Source of the DNA: Cenococcum geophilum 1.58
Lineage: Eukaryota > Ascomycota > Dothideomycetes > Gloniales > Gloniaceae
Assembly (NCBI GenBank): GCA_001692895.1
Contig: KV748177.1
Span: forward strand, 3,944,130-4,008,129
Direction of reading: 5' to 3'
Length of the DNA: 64,000 bases
How positions within the stretch are numbered: position 1 is the stretch's first letter; each line of letters opens with the position of its first letter. Below, piece after piece: positions 38,179 through 49,479 of the stretch. The position numbers and the translations under genes are program-made. The notes under the pieces were generated by a model. It searched no databases. It worked only from the letters and a program-made list of their open reading frames with translations, and was not told where the DNA came from.

Positions 38179-38483
38179 TATAATAGGACTAGCCTAGTTA
38201 TAGTAGGAATATCTTAATAAAATACTTAATAGATAAATTCCGACGCTTTAACCAAATTCTACTAAATTAATTAAATTTTACTAAAGTCCGTTAAAGACCG
38301 CATGTATATATACGCACGCATTAACCACTAAGCCCCTAACTATTTAATTATATAATTCTCTTATTATTCCTTTCTCTTTCTTACGCAATGTCTTGTTCTT
38401 AGCGAGAGCTATGTACCCTTAGATTTAGATAGAATTTATATTATTCCTTTAAATCTTCCCTAAAGCTTCTCCGCGCCCTTACA
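38179..38483 (+). repeat. 3' LTR of chromovirus F
   Basis: 305 bp, from TATAATAGGACTAGCC (RIP form of TGTAACGG...) to CGCGCCCTTACA, the same length as its partner at 26540. Confidence 0.88.
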
Positions 38484-41400
38484 GTTTATAAAAAGGTGCG
38501 CTTTAAGGAGTTCCGTTTTATAAAGTAAGGTCTCTATAGGCTTAAGGCTAAAAAGGCTAAAAAGGATTCTAATTAAGATAAGGTAGAAATAACTAATACG
38601 CCAGCGGTAGATCCCTTAGATAATTTAGCTTATCTATTACCCTTAACTAATCCCTTTATCTTTAGCTCCTTCTTAATATTACCTAACTTGTTCTTTTTTA
38701 ATACTTCTATACCTTTCCTATAGTGTTTTTTTAAGTTTTATAGTAGTTTTTAGGTAGTCTTATTATAGCCTATCTACTTTACTTTATACTATATTTTATT
38801 ATTAATGTCCTTATAACTAATAGTCTTTAAAACCTGCTATTTATCTTCCTTTTATCCACTATACATGTCTACTTTATAAATTTGCGGCTCTACGTCTCTA
38901 TACGCTAGCTTTAGTATTATAATATACTATATAAAGTAGATTTTTATTTTCGCTAATAAGTTAAGTCTGTATATAACTTCTAAAATCTTAGCTATAACTT
39001 TTAATAGTCCTAGTCTAACGTGGTTTAACTTCTTACTTAGTTATTAACTTATAAATTTTTTATATAATAGCTATACTTTATCCCCCTCCTTAAGATCTAG
39101 TCCCTTAGATCTCTTAGTATTATAGTACTTCTTTATATTTTTATACTAATTTTACTATAAAATAAAGGTCCTTATAAAGGTTTATTAAAGTCTTTATTTT
39201 CTATTTTACTATTCCACTTATTTTCTTTACTTATTTTAGTAATAGCAATATTTTAGGCCTATGCCTATAATTTACCTAAAATAGTAATATCTTCATACCT
39301 TCCTATAGTATCGCATTATATATAAACTATATAACTAGTAGTAATAATACCTAATTATTCTGCGCGTAATTAATATAATATCTTAGATACTGCTCTAGAG
39401 TCTAATTTAATCTTTCTGTTTATTTATTTATTTGTAGATAATATAAAGTTACTACTTTAACTTCTTACTCCGCTAAGAATACTTCCTAAAATACTATTAT
39501 AAATCTTAGATCTCTATCTAATATAATCTTACTTAGTACTCTATACAATATAAACACTTCTTTAATATAAATTCTAGTAATATCCTCTGCTAAAATTTCT
39601 TCTATATATACTATAAAGTAGCCCTATTTAGTTAACTTATCTACTATTATAAGGATTATATTATACTTCTATCCGGTAATAGGATTTCTTAACTTTAACA
39701 ACTTTATAATAAAGTTCTATAATATTATCTCCTATAGACGTTCTAGTACATTAATAGGCTATAGCTTTTTATACGGCTTATACCTCGTCGGCTTATTTCT
39801 TTAGCAATCTAAATACTTTTTTATAACTTTTCTTACTAAGCCCTAGATTTTATAAATAATATATTCTTCTTAAAGTCTTCATACTAATCCTATTGCTCTA
39901 TTATATCCCTATATTATTTCCTTATAAAAATCTTTAATAAATTCTTCTACTATTCCCCTTAGGATATATATATTTATTCTTTACTTATACTTGTCCATTT
40001 CTAAGTCCTTAAATTATACTTCTTAAATCCTTTTTATTTAATTACTCTCTAGTAGCTCGTACTCTTAAATTACTATAATCTTAAGATAACTATACCTAAT
40101 TAATCTATTACTATCTCTGTGTAGTATTGCTCCTAATAGCTTCTTATTATTTTTTAGTTTAGCTTTTCTGCTTAATATATCTACTCTTATATTTTTAGTG
40201 CCTTTAGTATACTAAATTTTAAAATAGTATTCTATAAGTATTTCTGCCTATCTAACATACCTTTAGTTAAGTTCTTTAATTTATCTTAACTATAAATAGT
40301 TTTTTTATACCTTATAAGAAAGCTCTTTATTTTTTAAGTGCTATAACTATATCTAATAACTCCTTATTATAGATGTTGTAGTTTAATTCTAGTAGTGTTA
40401 ATTTTTAACTATAGTATACTATTAGATGCTATGCATTCCTATACTTTAATAGTAAATATGCTCTTAGTATAAAGTCTAATATATCTATTTCTATAACTGT
40501 CTCTAGTCCTAGTTAATAGATTTTGAGGATTAATTCCTAGGTAAATAACTCCTTAAGTTCCTTAAATAACTTCTTTTATTTATTTCCCTAAACCTATAGG
40601 TCCTCTTTCTTTAAAGGCCTTATAAAGGGTTTAATATTCTTTAACTATTATGCTATAAACCTCCTATAGTAGTTATAAAATCCTAAAATAACCTTAATTG
40701 CGTTACATTCTCTAGTTCTTACTAACTTACTATAGCTTTAATCTTCTTTAGGTCTATATTAATATAACTTAATTTAATAATAAATTTAATAAATTCTGTC
40801 TTTCTTATAAAGAACTTATATTTCTTAATTGCTACTAAGATCTATTCTTTTTATAGTCTCTTTAAAACTTATTTAATATATTCTCTATATTCTTTCTTAG
40901 TTATTAAGTAGATAATAATAATATTAAGGTGTTCTCCTAATATACTATTAATTTACTTTTAGAACGTTACTAGTGCGTTTATAAGCCCAAATTATATAAC
41001 TAATAGTTTATATAGTCCTTTCTTTAACCTAAAGGTTGCCTTCTATTTATTACCTTTCTTAATTCTAATCTAATAGTACGCCTATCTCAGATCTATCTTT
41101 ATAAAGATTTACGCATTACCTATTTAATCCTAAATTTCGCTAATTAAAGGTAAAGGATATCTATCCTTTCTAATAATACTATTTAACTATCTATAGTCGA
41201 TATATAGCCTAAGTTTTCCGTTCTTCTTTAGTACGAATAGTACTAGATATCCTATTAATAACTGCAATAGTCTAATATATCCCTTTTATAGGTTTTCTTA
41301 AATAAACTCTTCTTTAGTTAGCTTATAAATTAGAAAAAACCTTAAACTTATTTCTAGTTTTAATTCTATTTTATAGTCTTATACTATATACTTTAACAGC
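38484..41400 (-). mobile_element. Chromovirus E, right part (pol)
   Basis: It continues E from 26539. It aligns with D along its length: chromodomain near 38745-38860, integrase about 39050-40000, RNase H and reverse transcriptase about 40100-41400. It stops abruptly at 41400 where a LINE tail begins. Compared with D it has more changes and several gaps. Decayed; the 5' half of E is not in the window or has been lost. Confidence 0.75.
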
Positions 41401-41556
41401 TTTTTTTTATCCATTGTATTATACTACGTATAATACTACGCATGCAGCCTCTAGGCTATGGCGCTATAGTCCTATATATATAAATCCATCTAAGGCGGCT
41501 TAATATGCATTAGTGTTATAAGACACCCCTATAATACCTTATATACGTCTACCTGT
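41401..41556 (-). mobile_element. LINE 3' end (5'-truncated copy)
   Basis: The plus strand shows an oligo-T run (about 41402-41410) followed by ATCCATTGTATTATACTACG, the reverse complement of the 3' end of the LINE at 55778-57882. Similarity continues through GGCTATGGCGCTATAG to about 41555 and then fades. A short 3' fragment with a tail is typical of 5' truncation during target-primed reverse transcription. No clear target duplication was found. Confidence 0.75.
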
Positions 41557-41853
41557 TTCCACTAACTTAGCAACTAAAGATTAACTACAAGACGGCAATC
41601 TAATAGTAATCTGCGGCAATCTAATAGCAACCTACCGCATTCTGCTATATTCCACTAAGTTTTACTAAGTTTTACTAAGTTTTACTAAATCCTGCTAAGT
41701 TCTACTAGGACTATTACCTAAATCCTATTCTGCTNNNTNTANNTATTAACTAAGTAACTAAGTCTATAATATATACCCTTTCTTTCTATTTTCTTACCTT
41801 CTTTCCTTATATAACGTCTTAACCTCCTTATACAGTTTATATATATAGCTTAA
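41557..41853. repeat. Spacer with 10-bp tandem repeat
   Basis: No gene. About 41640-41710 holds roughly six units of a 10-bp repeat, CTAAGTTTTA and variants. A short run of N at 41735-41744 marks an uncertain base call. The interval could be further LINE sequence or the pre-insertion flank of F2. Confidence 0.5.
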
Positions 41854-42139
41854 TATAAGGGCGCGAAGAGACTTTGGGGAAGATTTAAAGGAATAATATA
41901 AATTCTATCTAAATCTAAGGGTATATAGCTCTCGCTAAGAACAAGACGTTGCGTAAAGAAGAGAAAGGAATAACGAGAGAATTATGTAATTAAATAGTTA
42001 GGGGCTTGGTGGTCAATATATATATATATATACACGCGGTCTTTAACAGACTTTAGTAAAATTTAATTAAAGCGTCGGAATTTATCTGTTAAGTATTTCA
42101 CCAAGATATTCCTACTATAACTAGGCTAGTCCCGTTATA
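41854..42139 (-). repeat. 3' LTR of chromovirus F2
   Basis: 286 bp; on the plus strand TATAAGGGCGCG to GTCCCGTTATA. It is slightly shorter than the LTRs of F. A polypyrimidine run (ACCCCCCCTTTT) follows, the complement of a polypurine tract, which confirms the orientation. Confidence 0.85.
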
Positions 42140-42199
42140 GTACCCCCCCTTTTAGCCGAAGGTCCAAAACAATTCAATTTAGTCAAAACTTTATAACTT

Positions 42200-42403
42200 A
42201 TCATGTTTTTATATATTCGCGTTAGGTAGTAGTATAGAGTTCTACTAGTTCTAATCGTAAATAGACTAATTAGGATTTTCCATACCCAGTATAGAAAATT
42301 ACTATTAGCTTAATTAGGGCGTTAAGCAGAACTAATATCTTTATAGTAGGTCTTAGTAAGGCAAATCTAACTAATTAGATAACTTTAACTGGCGGTTAAA
42401 GTT
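42200..42403 (-). repeat. Hairpin-bearing 3' module, chromovirus F2 copy
   Basis: Plus strand: hairpin at 42274-42300 (arms GATTTTCCATACC / GTATAGAAAATT) and inverted repeat at 42381-42403 (AACTTTAACTG / CGGTTAAAGTT). Between them are AAGCAGAACTAATATCTT and GGTCTTAGTAAGGC. This is the clearest contiguous form of the whole module, about 200 bp. Confidence 0.75.
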
Positions 42404-42597
42404 CTTTAATATCTTGTATATTATATAACCGTATTATAAATATTATAATATATTTTAAGTTCTTTTTAATTTTAAGCTTCCTGCTATCGTTTTTCGTATA
42501 TTTATATTAAGTAGCAGTTATTTACCTTTATATTATATCCATCTAGCTAAAGTAGGCCGCAAAGGATAGCCCTTATAGAATTCTTTTACTAGGGATG

Positions 42598-42770
42598 TTA
42601 GGAAAAAATTTACCAGCATCTAATTTTACCTTTTTGCTATTTTAGCATTTTCTAGCATTTAGCAGCTAAATGCCGCATTTATAATTAAGTATTAGCATTT
42701 AGCTACTAAATGCTAGAAAATGCTAAAATGGCAGAAAAGTAAAATTAGATACTAGTAAATTTTTTCCTAA
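42598..42770. repeat. 173-bp palindromic terminus of the foldback element
   Basis: From TTAGGAAAAAATTTACC to GTAAATTTTTTCCTAA the two halves are reverse complements with a few mismatches and a short centre near 42680. It could act as an independent MITE. Confidence 0.8.
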
Positions 42771-42774
42771 TATA

Positions 42775-43190
42775 GAGGCTTTGTATAAAGTTCTATATAA
42801 AGTTTAAAGTTCTATATAAAGTTCCGCATAAAGCTCTGCATAAAGTTCTATACGAAATTTTATACGAAGCTCTGCATAAAGCTCTATATAAAGCTTTATA
42901 CGAAGTTCTGCACAAAGCTCTACACGAAGCTCTATACGAAGCTCTATACAAAGTTCTATACGAAGCTTTACACGAAGCTCTATATAAAGCTCTATACGAA
43001 GCTTTATACGAAGTTCTGTATAAAGCTCTATATAAAGCTCTATATTAAGCTCTATACGAAGCTCTATATAAAGTTCTGCACAAAGCTCTGTATAAAGCTT
43101 TATACGAAGCTCTATACGAAGCTTTATATAAAGCTTTACGCGAAGCTCTACATATAGAGGCTTTATATAAAGCTTTGTATTAAGTCCCTG
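42775..43190. repeat. 12-bp tandem array, about 33 units
   Basis: The units are variants of AGCTCTATACGA, with alternatives carrying TGCACA or TATATAAA, consistent with RIP turning CA into TA. The unit length is a multiple of three, so an origin as a four-residue peptide repeat is possible, but no open frame is preserved. Confidence 0.85.
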
Positions 43191-43337
43191 CTATATTCCT
43201 AATAGCCTCTATATATACCTCTGCTAAGTATACCCCCTATATATACCTAGGTAGCTACCGTATTTTTTACCCCCTTTCCTTTATATCCTCTTTACCTAGG
43301 GAGGCACCAGAACAACAGCTAGTAGATAACTATTATT

Positions 43338-43475
43338 AGACAATTGTCGCCGGAGCTAGACGACTATTACTAGAGCTAAATAACTATCGCTAGAGCTAAA
43401 CAACCGTCGTTAAAGCTAGACAACCGTTGCCAGAGCTAGATAACCGTCGCTAGAGCTAGACAACCATTTAAATAA
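43338..43475. repeat. 20-bp tandem array, about 6-7 units
   Basis: The units resemble TAGAGCTAGACAACCGTCGC. Variation is mostly C/T and G/A. The array is separate from the 12-bp array by about 150 bp. Confidence 0.8.
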
Positions 43476-43518
43476 CCAGCCAGCGAACACTATAAACGAT
43501 TTTATTAATTGATTAAAT

Positions 43519-43820
43519 TAAGGTAATATAGATAGACAGATAGACAGATAGATAGATAGATAGATAGGCAGACAGGCCGGTAGGTAGGTAAGTAGGTAGG
43601 CAGATAAGTAAATAGGTAAATAGGTAGATAGGTAAATAGATAAATAGGTAGATAGGCAGATAGGCAGATAAGTAGATAGGTAGATAGGCAGATAGGTAGA
43701 TAGGCAGACAGGTAGGCAGGTAGGTAGGTAGGTAGGTAGGTAGGTAGGTAGGTAGGTTAGCAGATAGGTAGGTTAGCAGGCAGGTAGGTAGGTAGGTAAG
43801 TTAGTAGGTAGATAGGTAGA
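43519..43820. repeat. Tetranucleotide microsatellite (TAGA/TAGG/CAGA)
   Basis: About 300 bp of GATA, GGTA and CAGA units, in places pure (TAGG)n at about 43713-43755. A length-variable simple repeat. Confidence 0.9.
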
Positions 43821-45799
43821 AAAGAACCGTTACTATATTATATTAAATTATCTAAAATAATTTATTTTATTTTATACTAACTATATAGACTAAGTAAATA
43901 CTATTAAATGTATGGGAAGAGTAATACTTATTTATTACTTAAAGTGAGCAAGATCTATAGAATGCGCGAGGAGGGCATTATATATTAATTGCGCATTAAG
44001 TGTAAAATGCGCAATTAGCTGCACCGCATTATTAAATACGATAGTATACTATACCGCATTATTAAATATAGCAGTTAGCTGCATCGTATTATTAAATACG
44101 GCAGTATACCTTACTTTAGTTAATACTATACGCTATATATTGTAGTGCGCGGAATGCGCATTTAGCCGCTAAATGCTGCTAAATGCTATAAAAATGCTAG
44201 TAAATTTTTTCCTAACGGAAGACGCATTGGTCTTAATTTGCTTATAAGGTTTCTAGGTTTATATCTTATATCCTTTCTATTTAATAAGAAGTTTAAATTA
44301 TTTAGACTATATCTTCTATTATATATTATTAATTAAGTTAATAAAGTAAGAACTGTTACTGTTATTAATAATTATAAAAGGTAGCGGTGGCACTTTATAA
44401 GTTTTAGGTTTACCCTTTAAGGGTTATAGCAAGTTTACGTAAAACGTTAGATATATTTTTATCTTAGTTAGCAGTTTAAGCTTATAAGCGTATAGGCTTA
44501 ATTTCTTCTTAATTTAGTATAGGCCTATAAATTTCTAATCCAGTTTCTTTAAGGGTTGTTAAGTCTTTAGGTTTTATATATTTAGGTAAACTATATTACC
44601 TTCCTTAAAGTCCTATACGGGAGCTTATCCTTTATTTATATACCATTCCTATACTATTTGAGCGTACACTAATTTACTTTATAATAGTTCCGTTAACTAC
44701 TTTATTTAATTAATAAAGTTATACGCCTTAATTAGTTAAATCCTCTTAATTATAGGTCCTATTATATTAATTATAGGTTATAGTTTAAATCTAAGTTAAG
44801 GGTCTTATCCGTAGGTTGCATACAACGGCGTTACGCCTATTAATTTGTTTCTTGTATTATTTATAGTAAACTTAGCTAAAGGTAGCTACTTTTCTTAGTC
44901 GTCTTATAGGTATTATTCTATAATCGCGTTTATAATTTTAGTTTAACTATTTATCTTTAGATAAAATATAGTTAAGAGTTATATTTATATACTTAATCGC
45001 TTATATAGGGCTTACTAGAAGTCTAAAATAAATTAGCTTCTATAGTTAGATATTATTAAATTAGAAAGTCCGTATAGCTTAAAAACGTACTTAATAAAAT
45101 ATTTGGCTACTAATATTATATTAATTAAGTCTATAGGAATTATATATTATATTTTTATAAAATAGTTAATAACTACTATAATATTTATAAACCTATTACT
45201 ATTAAGTAGGTTAACTATAAAGTTAATTAAAATATCTTACTATTTTTATATTAGAATTAGTAACGGTTAAAGTACTTTATATTTCTTTATATAAGAGGTC
45301 TTCTTACGTATATATATTCTGTATACATAAACGTATTTTTATATATAGTTATATATTATAGGCTAGTAATATACTTATTAAATAATCTTATAGGTCTCTA
45401 TATAGCTAAGATACCCTACTATAGGGGAATTATATATAAATTTAAGTATCTTAAATTATAAGGGTTTGGAATTTAGGACTACTATCTTCTATTAATAGTA
45501 TAACCAATTATTATAGATTTCGCATTTAGTAAGTGTAATATCCTTATATTACCATTTCCCTATTTAAATTACTTTTATTATATCTACTATCTAGGGGTTA
45601 TTCTTATATTTATACTCTATTAATTTATTAATTTCTATATCCTATTTATTAATTTCCAATATATTCCTATTAAGCTCTATATTTAAAAATATAGGGTATA
45701 GCTTCTTAAAGCGTTTAGGGGGTAGTAGAATTTATAATTAATTTATAATCCGTTTATTATTATTTATTCTATTTATTGCCCGATTTAGTCCCTTTTCTA

Positions 45800-48700
45800 G
45801 GTCCATATAGGCTTATACCTTCTATTTATAGGAAAAATCCCTAGTAAGGGGAAAACCCTTAGTTTAACCTTCCAGCTAGTCTTACGCGCTCCGCCTTCGC
45901 CTAGCCTGTTTACCTTTATAGTCTATCTACCTTTTAAACTATGCTTCTAAAGTATTTTAAAAGATCTAGGGGGGTAGTAGGAGGGTCTAGTGGTTCGCCT
46001 ACGCGCCGCTTTTATCTTAACGGGGGTGTCCAGTCCCTAAGGGGCTGGAGAGGGGCGTATCCCCCTATGTCCTCCTGTTAGATCTTATCCGCTATCTAGA
46101 ACTGCTAGAGAACTCCTTAGCCTATAAGCCATTTTATAGCTACGTGTAGGCCCCTACTTATAGAGAGCATTTAGGTAAGATTATATATACCCGCCCTAGC
46201 AAATAGCTGGTCTCTGTTTATACGGTAGTTATAGAAGAGTAAAACGTGGCGTATTAACTGTATAGGCCACCTATAGGTGTAGTGTGATATAGTATTTGGG
46301 ATATAGATGCTTGCTAGCCATGCATTTAGTCCTAGGACCTTTATCCGTAAAAGGAAGGCGGCCGTAGATTCCGCCTTCGTTTATCCTTTATATAGGGGGA
46401 GAGTCGGCTTTAACTATAGGGTGCCCCACGTAGTTACTCTCTATACTTTTACGGCCTTCTTCTATTACCGTTTCCACTTAATATCTACCCATCTTGCGAT
46501 ATATATAGTAGATCTCTACTTATACTAGTGGCCCCCTATCCTCTATTACCGTAGTAGCGCTCTACCGGCGCGGCGCCGGTTCTCCGCTTGGTGTTATAGT
46601 AGCTCCTATATTTCCTATTCTCTCTTTCCCACCTATAGGCGTAGGGTCTCTTAGCTTATAAGCTTAGGCGTAGTACCCCTTTAGGGGGCCCTTATTCCTT
46701 ATATACGTTTTAATATCCGGCGTATCTCCTTCTCTACTGGGTAGTCTTGTACTGTGGCTGCTCTCTATATAGCGGTTGCCTCTATATATACGTCTATTAG
46801 TAGTACTACTACTTCACGCTCTAGTGCGGCGCGTAGTATCCTTTTATAGGCCCCTATAATTCTATATAGGCATTAGTTATATATTTTTTCTAGTAGCGCT
46901 AGGGAGCTCTTTGCTAGTGGTTTGCCGTTTAGTCCTATGCCCTAGATCTAGGCGCCGTATAGCATTATCGGTCTTACTACTGCTGTATATAGTAGCCGTG
47001 TGCGTCTAAAGGAGGGTCCCTAGGTTAAAGCTGCTATTCATAATACCGCTGCAAACGCCGCTACTCCCCTATAGGTTGCCTATGTGATATACGCGTTCTA
47101 GTTTAGTTTAGCGTCTACCTAGACCCCTAGGACCTTAAGGGTTGCTTTTAGTTTTTCTTCGCATCCCTAGATATTTACTATTAATGCTAGGTCGTTATTT
47201 GCCCTCCTTTTCCTTATAAAGTAGATAAGCTAGTATTTATCTGGTGCGAATTTGACCCCATATTGCTTTACCTATGCGATATACCTATTGTGTACTTAAT
47301 TTAGCCTAGTACAGTTTTCTACTACCGTGTCTCCCTATATAATTAGGTTTGTATCGTTTATAAATCCTAGGGCTACTATTTTATGGTTACTATTAAATGT
47401 CTCTAGTAGCTTAGATATAAAGAAAAGGAATAGGATTAGTGAAAGGGGTGATCCTTATAGGATACTTGTGGGTATTGGTATTGTTTCGCTTTTATAGCCC
47501 TCGAATACTATTTTAGTAGTGCGCCCTATTAGGAAGGCTTAGATAAACTTAATTATCTAGTTTAGTAGGCCCTTCTTTCTTAGGATCTATAGAAGCCTCT
47601 TATATAATATATAGTTGAAGGCTCCGCTTATATCTAGGCTTAGTATAGATACTACGCAGCCTAGGCGGGCTTACTACACCGCCTAGACGCTAGAGGTAAT
47701 TAGGGAGAGAGCTAAGAGGGTTAATCGCTTCTTTCTTGCGCCTATTTATATCCACGGCAGTAGCCCTTACTCTTTTACGGCCTCTTATATGCGCTCTACT
47801 ACTATCTTTTCTAATATCTTTCCTAGCGTATTTTTAAGGGCAACTAGTTAGTAGCTTCCTGGTAGGGAGTAGTCCTTTTTATTTACTTTTCGGAGAACGA
47901 CTATAATTGTTTCTTTATAGCATTCTGGTAGCTTGCCTTTAAGGAGGTAGATAGTTGCGGCGTTAGCTAGTAGTATAGCTATAACCTCTAATGCAGCTTT
48001 AATCGCCTTATTTAGGATCCTATTAGGCCCTACCGCTTTACTAATAGGGAGTCTCCGTATAGCATCTTTTATTTCCTTTAGTAAGACTATCTAGCTTATC
48101 TCTAGAGGTAGGGGGAGGTCTTAGTTACTAATATCCTATAAGTCCGCTTAGCACGCGCCTAGAAAGAATCTCTCTATAAGTATTTTTGTTTTTTCCCTAT
48201 TATCGTTTATATACTGGTCTTAATCTATCTAGCGGAGTGTAGATAGGTAAGGGTTACCTAGCGTTTCCCCTGCGGCTTGCCTGCTCCACTTTAATAAGCG
48301 CTAAAAACCTTAGTTGTGTAGTTTAGTAGGGTTTGAGGAGGTTTCCTCTAGGAACCGGCGCTAGCTATTTCTATTTTCCTTCCGTATTGTCTTCTTAAGC
48401 CTATTTTTTAGGGCCTTATAGCTCTAATAGTAGTGGGCCTCGCCTATTACGCTATATTAACGCTTTACCCTCCTTATACCTGCAATAAGCTAAGCCGCCT
48501 TTAGTAACTATTCCCACTGGGCGTGTTTACTGGGTTTTGCTTTTAGGCAGTACTCTTTTAAGCAGTTGCTTATAGTTTTTTAGATATCCCCTAGCATTAC
48601 CTCCAGTATTAATGCTAGTCTATTAGTAATTTCTTAGGAGTATTTTTTCTGATTAAGTTTTCGTATGGCGTATTTCCGGTGGGTTTATTGCGCTAAAGCG

Positions 48701-49375
48701 TTAACGTTAAGAGAAATCCGTATGGGTATATGGTCTGCAGTTATTGCCTATATATTTTTTATCCTATAGAACGCTGGCCGGTCTGTAAGTGCTTCTTATA
48801 TAAATGTTAGGTTGATTATACTCTCCTAAATCCCTCTTTTCTAGGTAGGTTCGCTAGTTAGGGTAGTTAAAATAAGGCCTTGCGTTTCTAGTTCGTTAAG
48901 TAGGTGGGTTACCTATACTTCTACTATGGCCTACTGGCCTCCCTATGCTATATAGTGTGCATTAAAGTCCCCTAGGACTATTATCTCGCCTTTTACTATA
49001 TTGATAGTATATTATAGTAGTCCCTATATGGCTATCTAGGGCCTATTATCGCTTAGGTTATAGACGTTAATTATACTAATTTAGCCCCTATCTATAGCTA
49101 TTTATACTTTAGCTATATTAGGGCTAATGGTCTGGTAGCCCTACGCCTATATACTAATATATTGGCTAATTAGGAAGTACGCGCGGGTAGCCGGGTCTGG
49201 TTTATATAGGAGGTAGTATTCTTTTAGTTTATATATTTTTTAGGTTTGCTTATTATAGGCTAGTTCTTATAGGGCTATTATCTAGTATTCTTTTAGGTTA
49301 AAGCTATCGAACAAAGGGCATGTTACTCTATAGTTTAAATATCCGTAGTTGTATTATACTATTATTAACCCTTTT
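45800..49375 (-). pseudogene. LINE 1 ORF2 remnant (endonuclease, reverse transcriptase)
   Basis: From the N-terminus: an apurinic-type endonuclease with IIALQEPAYNKQ (about 49250) and KGEIIVLGDFNAH (about 48960-48995); a reverse transcriptase with GSPLSLILFLFFISKLLE (about 47400-47450) and GFINDTNLII (about 47340-47370), the FADD-type box in which Asp reads Asn; then GLNGKPLAKSSLALLEK and ALEREVVVLLIDVYIEA (about 46780-46930), a conserved stretch after the RT in Tad1 elements. The C-terminus has SISRGLHVAIK and ends near 45800. About 30 in-frame stops, TAG/TAA at Gln or Trp positions. The protein would nick and prime at the target and copy its own RNA. Confidence 0.82.
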
Positions 49376-49479
49376 ATAACTCGTTTGGTGACTTATAGGC
49401 ATCTTCCCTTTATATTTAGGGCGTCTCGGCTAGGGCCATTATAGTTAGGATTCTCTGCTGGGATAGGTCTCTAGCCGCG

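Larger units (their letters stand above)
26540..38483 (+). mobile_element. Ty3/Gypsy chromovirus F, split by Copia B
   Basis: A plus-strand fossil with two 305-bp LTRs (26540-26844 and 38179-38483). Internal parts are 26845-27019 and 33074-38178, the gap being Copia B. From the 5' side: gag to about 34100 (CCHC knuckle ECFICSKKGYI near 33918), protease near 34220-34330 (DSGA-type region), reverse transcriptase about 34900-35650, RNase H about 35750-36150, integrase about 36420-37250, a chromodomain near 37590-37780, then a 3' hairpin module. A purine run (AAAAGTGGGGG) precedes the 3' LTR. Flanks GGTTA and GTTTA form an imperfect target duplication. About 30 of 305 LTR positions differ, nearly all transitions. 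It is broken in dozens of places. Confidence 0.88.
42597..44216. mobile_element. Foldback-type DNA element, 1.6 kb, with tandem arrays
   Basis: The ends are inverted: GTTAGGAAAAAATTTAC at the left and GTAAATTTTTTCCTAAC at the right, followed inside by related GCATTTAGC-rich sequence. The insert interrupts chromovirus F2, whose sequence resumes directly after it. The left terminus is itself a complete palindrome. Between the ends lie a 12-bp array, a 20-bp array, a tetranucleotide array and a short set of GCATTATTAAATA repeats (about 44020-44110). There is no coding region. Flanks GGATG and GGAAG are similar but do not give a clean target duplication, so the superfamily is open (foldback or non-autonomous TIR element). 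Confidence 0.7.

Noticed and set aside
42775-43190. CRISPR-like array
   Set aside because: Units are contiguous 12-bp tandem repeats without spacers, in a eukaryotic context.
46307-46528. Plus-strand open frame of 73 codons
   Set aside because: Antisense to the C-terminal part of LINE 1 ORF2, which has family-specific motifs.
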